Positions 49,899-58,895 of a stretch of DNA of 64,000 bases are shown here, piece after piece; the first letter of the stretch is position 1; every line of letters starts with the position of its first letter. A model generated the notes under the pieces. The model had not been told where the DNA came from. It ran no database searches and saw nothing but the letters and a program-made list of their open reading frames with translations. The translations under genes and the position numbers were made by a program. This DNA comes from Hyphomicrobiales bacterium (lineage in GTDB: Bacteria; Pseudomonadota; Alphaproteobacteria; Rhizobiales; Xanthobacteraceae). The stretch covers positions 1 through 64,000 of the forward strand of contig JAKFYI010000003.1 of the NCBI GenBank assembly GCA_021730985.1, in the 5' to 3' direction.

Positions 49899-50708
49899 CT
49901 ACGCCACCTCGATCAGGATATCCGTCAGCTCTTTCGGCTGATCGACCATCGCGTCGTGGCCCGCGGTCATCTCGTAGGACTTCCACGCGGCGTTCGTCTT
50001 GTACTTTGCCTGCGCGGCGTCGAACGGCACGCTCGGATAGCCCTTGGCGCGGATGTAGGATTTCTTGGCGATCTTATCGCGCGCGCCGGTGACCTTTACG
50101 CCTTCTTCCATCGTGGCGATCGGCTGCGGCGTGCACTTGGCGTCCACCCAGGCGCGGTCCTTCTCGTTGACGCGGAACACCGAGGCCGGCACCGGCTTCA
50201 GCGTGAGTTCGCCCTTGCCCTTGGCGGCGGCGAGCGCATCCTTCACCGGCTGCGACGCGCCGGCGGCGAGGCTGTCGCCGTCCTCCGGCACGAACGCATC
50301 CAGGAACACGATCGAGGCGATGCTCGATTGCATTTGCTCGGCGACGCCGCTGATGACGTAGCCGGCGTAGGAATGACCGACCAGCACCACGTCCTTGAGG
50401 TCCTCCCATTTGATGAGATTGACCACGTCGGTGATGTGGGTGGTGAGGTTGGTCTTGGCATCGAGCAGATGCGACTTGTCCCCGAGGCCGGTGAGCGTCG
50501 GCACGAACACCTTGTGGCCCTTCGCCTCCAGCATGTCGGCGACGCGGCGCCAGCACCATGCGCCGTGCCAAGCGCCGTGCACCAGAACGAAAGTCTTGCG
50601 CGCGGCCTGTGCCTGAACGGGGGCGACGGTCCCGCTCGCGGCGGCGGCGGCAGCGAGACCGATGCCGCCAAATACTTTGCGGCGGGTGGTGTGTGTCGAG
50701 GTTGTCAT
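49899..50708 (-). CDS. Alpha/beta hydrolase with Tat-type signal
   Basis: 269 residues. A twin-arginine signal (TRRKVFGGIGLAAAAAASG) exports it. The hydrolase has the oxyanion region FVLVHGAWHGAWCWRRVAD, nucleophile Ser113 in GHSYAG, and the catalytic His251 in GHDAMVDQP. It resembles the salicylate-esterase/pyrethroid-hydrolase-like group of small alpha/beta hydrolases; the substrate is unknown. GGGAGGA precedes the start. It is a tandem paralogue of the gene at 50721, 12 bases upstream. Confidence 0.9.
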   Translation of the reverse strand: MTTSTHTTRRKVFGGIGLAAAAAASGTVAPVQAQAARKTFVLVHGAWHGAWCWRRVADMLEAKGHKVFVPTLTGLGDKSHLLDAKTNLTTHITDVVNLIKWEDLKDVVLVGHSYAGYVISGVAEQMQSSIASIVFLDAFVPEDGDSLAAGASQPVKDALAAAKGKGELTLKPVPASVFRVNEKDRAWVDAKCTPQPIATMEEGVKVTGARDKIAKKSYIRAKGYPSVPFDAAQAKYKTNAAWKSYEMTAGHDAMVDQPKELTDILIEVA

Positions 50709-50720
50709 CGGATCCTCCCG

Positions 50721-51533
50721 TTACGAGTGCTTGATGAGAATGTCGGTGAGCCAGTCCGGCGCATCGACCATCACGTCGTGACCGGCGTCGTTGGTGACGT
50801 AGGTCGCCCACGACTTGTCGGCCTGGCATTCGGCCAGCGCCTTGTCGAACGCCGGCTGGGCGTATTTCGGCGCGCGGATGTAAGTTTTCTTCGCAACCTT
50901 GTCGCGCGCGCCGGTCAGCTTGATGGGCTGCATCGGAATGGCGTTCGGCTGCAGCGTGACCTTGGAATCGACCCACTTCTGGTCGGCTTCGGTGACCACG
51001 CCGAACGCCTTGGCGGGCGGACCTCTGCGGCCAGGCTCGCCCTTGGCGACCGCTTCGGCCAGCGACTTGCGGCTGAACTCGGAGGCCGCATCGGCGCCGC
51101 GTTCCCCATCCTTCGGTAGGAAGGCGTCGAGCCACACGATCGAGGAGACGCGGTCGCCGATCTGCTCCAGCGCGCCCGAGCACGGCCAGCCGCCGTACGA
51201 GTGCGCCACCAGGCAGGCGTCCTTGATCTCTTCCCATTTGAACATGTTGGCGATGTCGGTGATGTGGGTGTCGAGATTGACGTTGAGGCTGAGCAGGTGC
51301 GAGCGGTCGGCGAGGCCCGTGAGCGACGGCGCGAACACCTTGTGACCCTTCGCTTCCAGCCGGTCGGCGACGCGGCGCCAGCACCAGCCGCCGTGCCACG
51401 CGCCGTGAATCAGCACGAAAGTCTTGCGCGAGCCGGCCTGAGCCATCGCCTGCGTGCCGCCGAGCGCGGCGGCGCCAGCGCCGAGTGCCGCGCCGCCGAT
51501 CGCCTCGCGGCGCGTGAGTGAGTTGTCGGACAT
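50721..51533 (-). CDS. Alpha/beta hydrolase with Tat-type signal (tandem paralogue)
   Basis: 270 residues from the ATG at 51533 (the frame is open further upstream, but MSDNSLTRREAIGGAALG carries the Tat signal and GGGGGAAACAC precedes it). It shares FVLIHGAWHGGWCWRRVAD with its neighbour. The nucleophile is in AHSYGG instead of GHSYAG, and the late His in GHDVMVDAP is kept. The two genes look like an old tandem duplication, with separate substrates possible. They are transcribed away from the Bug gene at 51711. Confidence 0.9.
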   Translation of the reverse strand: MSDNSLTRREAIGGAALGAGAAALGGTQAMAQAGSRKTFVLIHGAWHGGWCWRRVADRLEAKGHKVFAPSLTGLADRSHLLSLNVNLDTHITDIANMFKWEEIKDACLVAHSYGGWPCSGALEQIGDRVSSIVWLDAFLPKDGERGADAASEFSRKSLAEAVAKGEPGRRGPPAKAFGVVTEADQKWVDSKVTLQPNAIPMQPIKLTGARDKVAKKTYIRAPKYAQPAFDKALAECQADKSWATYVTNDAGHDVMVDAPDWLTDILIKHS

Positions 51534-51710
51534 GTGTTTCCCCCTTCGATGCTGTCGTGCCGGACGTTGATTGCCGGTTGACGTAACTATAGCCGCGTCT
51601 GCGCACGGCTTCGAGAATGTTTGCCGGCTGTCGATCGTTCGAAGTTGGGCAGCGGCCCGCTTGGCCGTGACGATCAGGTGTGGTGCAATCCTTCCCACAG
51701 GGAGGAATTC

Positions 51711-52688
51711 ATGCCGTCGAAATCGGGCTGGCCATTCGTGGTGGCCGTTGCGCTGTGCCTCGCTTGGACGCTGCCAGCGCCGGCCCAGACGTCACAGTGG
51801 CCCACGCGGCCGATCCGCATCATCATTCCGCTCGCGGCTGGCGGTGGTGGCGACATCTTCACACGGCTGCTCGCCGAAGAACTGCAAAAGCGGCTCGGCC
51901 AGCCGTTCGTGGTCGAGAACCGGCCGGGCGGCGGTTTGAACATCGGCGCGCGCGCCTGCGCCGAGGCGCAACCGGACGGCTACACGCTCTGCGTCATGTC
52001 GAGCGAGCCCGTCGTCTACAACCAGTTCCTGTTCAAGAGCCTGCCGTTCAATCCGGAGAAGGACTTCGCGCCGATCGGCAACCTGTTCTTCAACCTGGAG
52101 GCGCTGGTCGCCAACTCCAAACTCAACGTCACAACCATCCCCGAGCTCGTCAAGCTCGCCAAGGACAAGCCGGGCACGCTGAGCTACGGCACGTTCTCGT
52201 TCGTGCTGGTGCAATGGATGGAGAAGCTGAAGAAGAAAGAAGGCATCGACATCGTGCGCGTGCCGTTCCGCAGCGGCAACGAGGTGGTCAACGCCATCAT
52301 GTCGGGATCGACGCCGGTCGCCATGCTGGGACTGAGCAACATGCTCGAGCAGGTCCGCAGCGGCCACATCAGCGGCATCGCGCTCAGCGCGAACGCGCGC
52401 TCACCGCTATTCCCGGACATGCCGACGCTGAAGGAGGCGAGCGGCGACGACTACCCGGTCACGTTCTTCGGATTGTTCGCGCCAGCCAACACGCCGCGCG
52501 CCATCATCGACAAGGTCCACGCCGAGGTGGTCGCTATCACCAGCGAACCGGCATGGCGGCAGAAGAACTTTGTCGAGCGCGCCATCGAATACGGCGTCAG
52601 CACGCCAGACCAGTTCGCGCAGTTCCTGGTGAAGACACGCGTTCGCGCGGCCGAGATCGCAAAGGAATCCGGTCAAGAGTTGCAGTGA
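51711..52688 (+). CDS. Tripartite tricarboxylate transporter substrate-binding protein, Cys-pair subtype
   Basis: 325 residues from the ATG at 51711, 5 bases after AGGGAGG. Signal peptide FVVAVALCLAWTLPAPAQ. Bug marks are WPTRPIRIIIPLAAGGGGDI and FVVENRPGGGLNIGARACAE, then PDGYTLCVMSSEP; the two cysteines (ACAE and TLC) are shared with the genes at 52726, 62266 and 63243 and could be disulfide-linked. The ligand is unknown. It is a close paralogue of the next gene, 37 bp downstream. Confidence 0.92.
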   Translation: MPSKSGWPFVVAVALCLAWTLPAPAQTSQWPTRPIRIIIPLAAGGGGDIFTRLLAEELQKRLGQPFVVENRPGGGLNIGARACAEAQPDGYTLCVMSSEPVVYNQFLFKSLPFNPEKDFAPIGNLFFNLEALVANSKLNVTTIPELVKLAKDKPGTLSYGTFSFVLVQWMEKLKKKEGIDIVRVPFRSGNEVVNAIMSGSTPVAMLGLSNMLEQVRSGHISGIALSANARSPLFPDMPTLKEASGDDYPVTFFGLFAPANTPRAIIDKVHAEVVAITSEPAWRQKNFVERAIEYGVSTPDQFAQFLVKTRVRAAEIAKESGQELQ

Positions 52689-52725
52689 TCGCCAGCGCGC
52701 ACGCCGAATGGGGGGAGGGCCGAGG

Positions 52726-53706
52726 ATGAGACGCTTCCTGGATTGGCCGGCCATCGTGGGTGCGCTGCTCATGGCATGGAGCGCCTCGGCGCCTGCGCAG
52801 GACGCGATCAAGGATTGGCCCACGCGGACGGTGCGGATCGTCATTCCGCTCGGCGCCGGCGGTGGCGGCGACATTTTCGCCCGCCTGCTCGCCGAGGAGT
52901 TGCAGAAGAAATTCGGCCAGTCCTTCATTGTCGAGAATCGCCCCGGCGGCGGCCTCAACATCGGTGGGCGCGCCTGCGCGGAGTCGGCGCCCGACGGCCA
53001 CACGCTCTGTGTCATGTCGAGCGAACCCGTCGTCTACAATCAGTTCCTGTTCAAGAGCCTGCCGTTCAACCCGGAAAAAGATTTCGAGCCGGTCACAAAC
53101 CTGTTCATCAACTCGGTGGCGCTGGTTGCCAATTCCAAGCTCGGCATCAAGACCATCCCGGAGATGATCGCACTGGCGAAGGCGCAGCCCGGCACGCTGA
53201 GTTACGGCACGTTCTCGTTCGTGCTGGTGCAATACATGGAGAAACTCAAGAAGCGGGAAGACATCGACATCGTGCGCGTGCCGTTCCGCAGCGGCAACGA
53301 AATCGTCAACGCCATCATGTCCGGCACCGCGCCGATCGCGTTCCTCGGGCTTGCCAACATGCTGCCGCAGATACGGTCGGGCCACATCACCGGCATTGCC
53401 CTGAATTCCTATTCACGTTCACCGCTGTTTCCGGACATCCCGACGCTGAAGGAGGCCAGCGGCGAGGACGTGCCGCCGACGTGGTTCGGCCTGTTCGTGC
53501 CGGCCGGTACGCCCCGGCCGATCATCCAGAAGCTCCACGCCGAGGTCGTCCGGATTACCGGCGATCCGGGCTGGCGGCAGCGGAACTTTATTGACCGGGC
53601 GATCGAATATGCGGTCGGCCCAACCGAAGAGTTTGCGCGCTTTGTCGTGGAAAGCCGCAAGAAGGCGGGCGAGATCGCCCGGGAGGCGGGGATACAGCCG
53701 CAGTAG
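52726..53706 (+). CDS. Tripartite tricarboxylate transporter substrate-binding protein, Cys-pair subtype
   Basis: 326 residues from the ATG at 52726, directly behind a GGGGGAGGG run; an ATG at 52708 would add six Gly/Pro-rich residues. It aligns without gaps to the protein from 51711 over nearly the whole mature length, with shared stretches such as CVMSSEPVVYNQFLFKSLPF and DIVRVPFRSGNE. The pair is a recent tandem duplication kept in one transcription unit. The N-terminal signal peptides have diverged more than the mature parts. Confidence 0.92.
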   Translation: MRRFLDWPAIVGALLMAWSASAPAQDAIKDWPTRTVRIVIPLGAGGGGDIFARLLAEELQKKFGQSFIVENRPGGGLNIGGRACAESAPDGHTLCVMSSEPVVYNQFLFKSLPFNPEKDFEPVTNLFINSVALVANSKLGIKTIPEMIALAKAQPGTLSYGTFSFVLVQYMEKLKKREDIDIVRVPFRSGNEIVNAIMSGTAPIAFLGLANMLPQIRSGHITGIALNSYSRSPLFPDIPTLKEASGEDVPPTWFGLFVPAGTPRPIIQKLHAEVVRITGDPGWRQRNFIDRAIEYAVGPTEEFARFVVESRKKAGEIAREAGIQPQ

Positions 53707-53867
53707 CCGGCAGCCGAGCCATGCAGGAAACGCAGGCGTTAAGGTATAAGCTGGCGAATGCACTGCAGTGCGCTTCACCGGACGCATTTTCTTGCTTTCT
53801 GAACGGCTCAGCGTTACCTCCAAGTCAGCTTAACGGGGCGAACCCGGTGCTCACGCTTTTCAGATCG

Positions 53868-54242
53868 ATGGTCTTGCTGCTGGCGTTGCCGTTCTTGACG
53901 GTGACGGCAACGGCGGATCTGTCGCCCTCGCCACGACCGGCGGTGACTTCGGTCTCCAGCAAGCTGATCTTTTCCGGTTCGACGCTGACCGGCCCGGCGA
54001 AGCTGGGGATCGCTCACATCAAGCGCACCACCGCCGAACTGGAAGACGGACCGGAAGGCGAGCAAGACCCGATCGCGAACCTGGTTCGCGGCTATGACGG
54101 CGATGACCAGGTCGAGCTGTCGTTCAGCTTCGTCAGGGTCGCGTTCAGCATCCTCAGTTTCGTCCCCGATTTCGCCCGAGCCGCGCCCGCGAAGAGTTTT
54201 TCCGTCTGCGCCGGCTTCCCCACGGGCCCGCCCTCCGCCTGA
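53868..54242 (+). CDS. Possible small secreted protein upstream of the RND genes
   Basis: Up to 124 residues from the ATG at 53868 (a GTG at 53847 is also in frame). The start MVLLLALPFLTVTATADLS looks like a signal peptide, and third codon positions in this frame are mostly G or C, as in neighbouring genes. I recognise no family. A 143-residue frame on the minus strand over the same bases is the alternative; its codon usage fits less well. The 650 bp between 53706 and 54357 hold nothing else I can support. The gene may belong with the efflux genes that follow. Confidence 0.4.
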   Translation: MVLLLALPFLTVTATADLSPSPRPAVTSVSSKLIFSGSTLTGPAKLGIAHIKRTTAELEDGPEGEQDPIANLVRGYDGDDQVELSFSFVRVAFSILSFVPDFARAAPAKSFSVCAGFPTGPPSA

Positions 54243-54356
54243 CACGCTGCATGTTTCGTGCGCGCGCGTTCCATTGGGACGTGCGTGTAAGCGCAGTCAG
54301 ATCGCTGCGGCGGACGGGTTGAACGCCCGAACGCGCGGCGAGGCGAGGTATCCAAA

Positions 54357-55625
54357 GTGTTCCGACAATATTCCGATTGGAAGCGCATCGCGTTCGGCCG
54401 CGCCTTGCTGCCGGCCGTAGCCGCTGCGATCCTGCTCACGGCAGGGGCTGTGGTGCTGGCGGTGTCAAGCCGGCAACAGACGGTCGCAACCGCGCATCCG
54501 CCCAAGCACATGGCAGTTTCGAGCCAGGCCAAGCAGACGCGGCAATATTCGCCCACGCCGGAGCAGTGGGCGATGCTCACGGTCGAGCCGGCAGCGACCC
54601 GCGCGTTCCGCACCGAACTCTTCACCGAAGGCAAGATCGCCATCAACGAGGACCTGGCGACGCCGGTGTTCTCGCCTTACGCCGGCCGCGTCACCAGGCT
54701 GGTCGCCAAGCCAGGCGACACCGTGCAGGCCGGCCAGCCGCTGTTCTTCATCGAAGCCAACGACATGGTGCAGGCGCAGAACGATTTCCTCGCCGCCATG
54801 GCGCTGGTCACCAAGGCGCAGGCTCGTGTCACGCTGACCGATATTGTCGAAAAGCAGAACAAGCGACTTCTGGAGTCCAAGGCGGGATCGCTGCGCGATG
54901 CCCTCGTTGCGGAGGCGGACACCACCCAGGCTCGCAGCGAACAGCGGGTCGCGGAAACCACACTGGAAGCCGCGCGCAACCGGTTGCGTCTGCTCGGCAA
55001 GACCGAGGAGGAGATTGCGACTTTCCAGGACAAGGGCAAAATCAGCCCTGAGACGCCGATCCATACCCCGATCGCAGGCACCGTCGTACAGCGCAAGGTC
55101 GGGCCCGGCCAGTACGTGAGCTACACCAGCACGGGCTCGCTCGACCCGGCTTTCGTGATCGGCAACATGGCGACCGTGTGGGTCGTGGCCTACGTCCGCG
55201 AAAGCGATGCGTCGCGCGTCCGCGTCGGCCAGCAGATGGAGTTCCGAGTCTCGGCGTATCCGGATCGCGCCTTCGCGGCCACCATCGATTATGTTTCCGC
55301 CTCGCTCGACACCGCAACGCGGCGGCTGATGGTGCGCGCCACGGTCGGCAGCGAGAACTTCGCCTTCAAGCCGGAGATGTTCGCCAGCATCGTGATTTAC
55401 GGCAACGGCAACGGCCAGACCGTGGCGGTGCCGCGCGACGCCGTGATCTTCGAGGCCGGCACCGCGCGCGTCTGGGTCGTGCGGCCCGACCGCGCGATCG
55501 AGCCGCGCACCATCAAGACCGGCCTGGTCAGCGGCGCGATGATCGAGGTGATCGACGGATTGAAGCCTGGCGACAACGTCGTCACCAAGGGCGGCATCTT
55601 CGTCGATCGCGCGGCGGATGGTTGA
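54357..55625 (+). CDS. RND efflux periplasmic adaptor, CusB/CzcB-like
   Basis: 422 residues from a GTG. An N-terminal membrane anchor (ALLPAVAAAILLTAGAVVLAV) is followed by the barrel-sandwich and hairpin of a membrane fusion protein: FSPYAGRVTRLVAKPGDTVQ, a helical hairpin of about 100 residues, IHTPIAGTVVQRKVGPGQYV, and the beta-barrel with FRVSAYPDRAFAATIDYVSA. It joins the RND pump at 55658 to an outer-membrane channel. No metal-binding extension with His/Met clusters was seen, so the substrate is not certain. Confidence 0.92.
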   Translation: MFRQYSDWKRIAFGRALLPAVAAAILLTAGAVVLAVSSRQQTVATAHPPKHMAVSSQAKQTRQYSPTPEQWAMLTVEPAATRAFRTELFTEGKIAINEDLATPVFSPYAGRVTRLVAKPGDTVQAGQPLFFIEANDMVQAQNDFLAAMALVTKAQARVTLTDIVEKQNKRLLESKAGSLRDALVAEADTTQARSEQRVAETTLEAARNRLRLLGKTEEEIATFQDKGKISPETPIHTPIAGTVVQRKVGPGQYVSYTSTGSLDPAFVIGNMATVWVVAYVRESDASRVRVGQQMEFRVSAYPDRAFAATIDYVSASLDTATRRLMVRATVGSENFAFKPEMFASIVIYGNGNGQTVAVPRDAVIFEAGTARVWVVRPDRAIEPRTIKTGLVSGAMIEVIDGLKPGDNVVTKGGIFVDRAADG

Positions 55626-55657
55626 GCGCGTAACGGGCATCCGGTCGAGTTCCCGCC

Positions 55658-58600
55658 ATGATCCGTAGCTTGATTGCGTTCGGCCTCGCGCGCCGTCCGC
55701 TGATGCTCATTGCCTTTGCCGCGTTTCTCGGCGTCGGCGGCTTTGCGTTTTCGCAGCTCAACATCGAGGCGTATCCCGATCCGGCCCCGCCGATCATCGA
55801 GATCATCGCGCAATATCCCGGCCAGTCGCCGGAGGAGGTGGAGCGCTACGTCACCATTCCGATCGAGATCGCGGTGGCGAGCACGCCCGGGCTGAAGTTC
55901 ATCCGCTCCAACTCGGTGTTCGGGCTGGGCTTTATCCGCCTGCAGTTCGACTACGGCCGCGACTACCATTTCGTGCGCCAACAGGCGCTCAACCGTTTGG
56001 CCGACGCGACGCTGCCGCCTGAAGTGAAGCCGGTGATCTCGCCGGCCGGCACCATCAGCGAAATCTACCGCTACCAGCTCGTCGGTCCGCCCGGTGTGAA
56101 CGTGATGGAGCTTCGCACCCTGCAGGACTGGGTGGTGGAGCGGCGGCTGCGCCTCGTCCCCGGCGTGTCCGACGTGCTGGTGCTGGGCGGCCAGACCAAG
56201 GAATTCCAGGCCGAGATCGATCTCGACCGCATGCGCGCCTATGGCATGACGCTGCCGCAGATCATCGCCGCGATCTCCGCCAGCAACGCCAACGTCGGCG
56301 GCCGCACCATTTCGATGGGCGAGCAGTCGGTCAACGTGCGCGGCATCGGCGTGATCGGCTCGCTGGATGACATCCGCAACATCGTGCTGACGCAGCAGGG
56401 CGGGCTGCCCGTGCTGCTGTCCGATGTGGCGAAAGTCCAGATCGGCCACCGGCCGCGGCTCGGCATCTCGGGCCGCGACGACATCACCGACGTCGTCAAC
56501 GGCATGGTGTTGATGCAGAAGTTCGAGCGCACCATGGAGGTGGTGGTGCGCGTGCGCGAGGCGGTGCACAAGCTCAACACCGACGGCACACTGCCGCCGG
56601 GCGTGCAGATCGTGCCGTTCTACGATCGCGGCGATCTCGTCGGCGTGACGGTGGCGACCGTTCTGCACAACATGCTGTTCGGCGTAGCCCTGATCTTCCT
56701 GATCCAGTGGCTGTTCCTCGGCACGTTCCGCTCGGCGCTGATCGTGGCGGCGACCATTCCGGTGGCGCTGCTGCTTGCCGTCATCATCACGGTGCTGCGC
56801 GGCGAATCCGCCAACCTGCTTTCGATCGGCGCCATCGATCTCGGCATCATCGTGGATGCGACCGTGATCATGGTGGAGAACGTGTTCCGCCATCTGGCGC
56901 ACCGAACCAAGGCGATCTTTGCCGACGCCCAGGCGTTGATGGGCGACAAGCTGCACCGCATCCTGGTGGCGGCGGTGGAGGTTGATAAGGCGATCTTCTT
57001 CTCCGTCGTCATCACCATCGCGGCCTTCCTGCCGCTGTTCACCATGCAGGGCGTCGAGGGTCAGATTTTCAGCCCGATGGCGCGCACGTATGCCTACGCA
57101 CTGATCGGCGCCATCATCGCGACCTTCACCATCACGCCCGTGCTGTGCTCGATCCTACTGCCCGCGCATGTGGAGGAGGTCGAGACGTTCCTGGTTCGCG
57201 GCATCCGCAAGGCCTATCTGGCAGTCCTGCCGCGCGCGGTGCGCCATGCGCGCGTCTCGGCGCTGATCGCGGTGGTCTTCCTGGTGCTGTGCGGCGCGCT
57301 GAGCACGAGGCTCGGCACCGAGTTCCTGCCGAAGCTCGAAGAAGGCAACATGTGGATTCGCGCGGTGATGCCGCCGACCATCACGCTCGAAGCCGGCATG
57401 GAGACGGTGGCGCGCATCCGCAAGGTGATTGGCAGCTACGATCCGGTGCGCACCGTTGCCTCCGAGCAGGGCCGCGGTGACGAGGGCACCGATCCGGACG
57501 GATCGTTCCTGGCCGAGTTTTTCGTGCCGCTGAAACCGCAGGACCAGTGGGCGAAGGGGCTCACCAAGGAAGAGCTGATCCGCCAGCTCAGCGATCATCT
57601 CAAGCGCGAATTCATCGGCATCGACTTCAACTTCTCGCAGTACATCCAGGACAACATCGAGGAGGCGGTGTCCGGCGTGAAGGGCGAGAATTCGGTCAAG
57701 ATTTTCGGCCGCGATCTGGCCGAGCTGGAGCGGCTGTCGATGGCGGTGAAATCGGAGCTCGCCAAGGTGCCAGGCGTGACCGATCCGGCGGCGTTCAACC
57801 TGCTGGGCCAGCCCAACCTCGTGGTGCGGGTCGATCGCGCCAAGGCTGCGCGCTACGGCTTCTCGGTCGTCGACATCAACACGGTGGTGCAAGCCGCAAT
57901 CGGCGGGCAGGAGGTCACGCGCGTCTATGAGGGCGAGATGAATTTCGCGCTCTCGGTGCGGCTCGCGCCGCGCTACCGCGACAACATCGAAGCGATCCGC
58001 AGCGTGCCGGTGGCGCTGCCCAACGCCGACAAGCAAAGCCCGAGCGTCTATGTGGCGCTGGGCGACATCGCGGAGGTCAAGCTCGAAAGCGGGGCGGCCT
58101 ACATTTACCGCGAGAACAGCCAGCGCTTCATCCCGCTCAAGTACAGCGTGCGCGGCCGGGATCTCGGCTCGACCGTGGCGGAGGCGCAGGAGCGCGTCGA
58201 GAAGAACGTCAAGCTGCCGCCCGGCTATCACCTCGAATGGGCCGGCGAGTTCGGCGCGATGGAGGAGGCGAAGAAACGGCTCGCGCTGATCGTGCCGCTC
58301 AGCCTCGTTCTCATCATGATGCTGCTCTACAGCCTGTTCAATTCGGTGCGGCACAGCCTGCTGGCGCTGTCCGGCATTCCGTTCGCGGTGTGCGGCGGCA
58401 TCCTTGGGCTCTACTTCGGCGGTCTGCACGCCAGCGTGTCGGCAGCGGTGGGCTTCATCTCGCTGTTCGGCGTCTCGGCGATGGACGGCATCCTGCTCGT
58501 CTCATACATCCGCAAAAACATCGATCAGGGCATGGACACCGAGCACGCCATCGTCGATGCGTCGCAGACCCGGATGCGGCAGATATTCATGACGGGTTTC

Positions 58601-58798
58601 TCGGCCTGCATCGGCCTGGTGCCGGCGGCGCTCTCCACCGGCATCGGCTCGCAGGTGCAGCAGCCGCTGGCCTGCGTGATCGTCGGCGGCATGTTGCTGT
58701 CGCCGATCTGCAGCCTGCTGGTGATCCCCGCGTTCGCGCGGTTGCTGATGGAGCGCCGCAAGCCGGGTATCGAAGGCGTAGGCCGGGCGAGCCATTGA
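55658..58798 (+). CDS. RND efflux pump, CusA/CzcA (heavy-metal) family
   Basis: 1046 residues with the twelve-helix RND plan and two large periplasmic loops. The N-terminus (SLIAFGLARRPLMLIAFAAF) and YPDPAPPIIEIIAQYPGQSP followed by EEVERYVTIPIE are HME-type. The proton-relay helix reads GAIDLGIIVDATVIMVENV, keeping the charged D..D..E pattern with Ala in place of the usual Gly after VD. It pumps ions or organics from periplasm or cytoplasm across the outer membrane with the adaptor encoded 32 bp upstream. No outer-membrane channel gene is present, so a shared TolC-like protein is expected. Confidence 0.93.
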   Translation: MIRSLIAFGLARRPLMLIAFAAFLGVGGFAFSQLNIEAYPDPAPPIIEIIAQYPGQSPEEVERYVTIPIEIAVASTPGLKFIRSNSVFGLGFIRLQFDYGRDYHFVRQQALNRLADATLPPEVKPVISPAGTISEIYRYQLVGPPGVNVMELRTLQDWVVERRLRLVPGVSDVLVLGGQTKEFQAEIDLDRMRAYGMTLPQIIAAISASNANVGGRTISMGEQSVNVRGIGVIGSLDDIRNIVLTQQGGLPVLLSDVAKVQIGHRPRLGISGRDDITDVVNGMVLMQKFERTMEVVVRVREAVHKLNTDGTLPPGVQIVPFYDRGDLVGVTVATVLHNMLFGVALIFLIQWLFLGTFRSALIVAATIPVALLLAVIITVLRGESANLLSIGAIDLGIIVDATVIMVENVFRHLAHRTKAIFADAQALMGDKLHRILVAAVEVDKAIFFSVVITIAAFLPLFTMQGVEGQIFSPMARTYAYALIGAIIATFTITPVLCSILLPAHVEEVETFLVRGIRKAYLAVLPRAVRHARVSALIAVVFLVLCGALSTRLGTEFLPKLEEGNMWIRAVMPPTITLEAGMETVARIRKVIGSYDPVRTVASEQGRGDEGTDPDGSFLAEFFVPLKPQDQWAKGLTKEELIRQLSDHLKREFIGIDFNFSQYIQDNIEEAVSGVKGENSVKIFGRDLAELERLSMAVKSELAKVPGVTDPAAFNLLGQPNLVVRVDRAKAARYGFSVVDINTVVQAAIGGQEVTRVYEGEMNFALSVRLAPRYRDNIEAIRSVPVALPNADKQSPSVYVALGDIAEVKLESGAAYIYRENSQRFIPLKYSVRGRDLGSTVAEAQERVEKNVKLPPGYHLEWAGEFGAMEEAKKRLALIVPLSLVLIMMLLYSLFNSVRHSLLALSGIPFAVCGGILGLYFGGLHASVSAAVGFISLFGVSAMDGILLVSYIRKNIDQGMDTEHAIVDASQTRMRQIFMTGFSACIGLVPAALSTGIGSQVQQPLACVIVGGMLLSPICSLLVIPAFARLLMERRKPGIEGVGRASH

Positions 58799-58895
58799 CG
58801 GCGTCGTTGCTCCGCGTTGACGCCGGCGGTCCAAGCCGACCGCCAGCCATTTCCTGGGAGTGCCGCGGGTTGGTCCTCGGAACGTTGTCTAATTG

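Noticed and set aside
53814..54245. 143-codon minus-strand frame over the possible small secreted protein
   Set aside because: Its codon positions carry the high GC at position 1 instead of 3, it is Arg/Gln-rich without a recognisable domain, and it has no ribosome-binding site that I could see.
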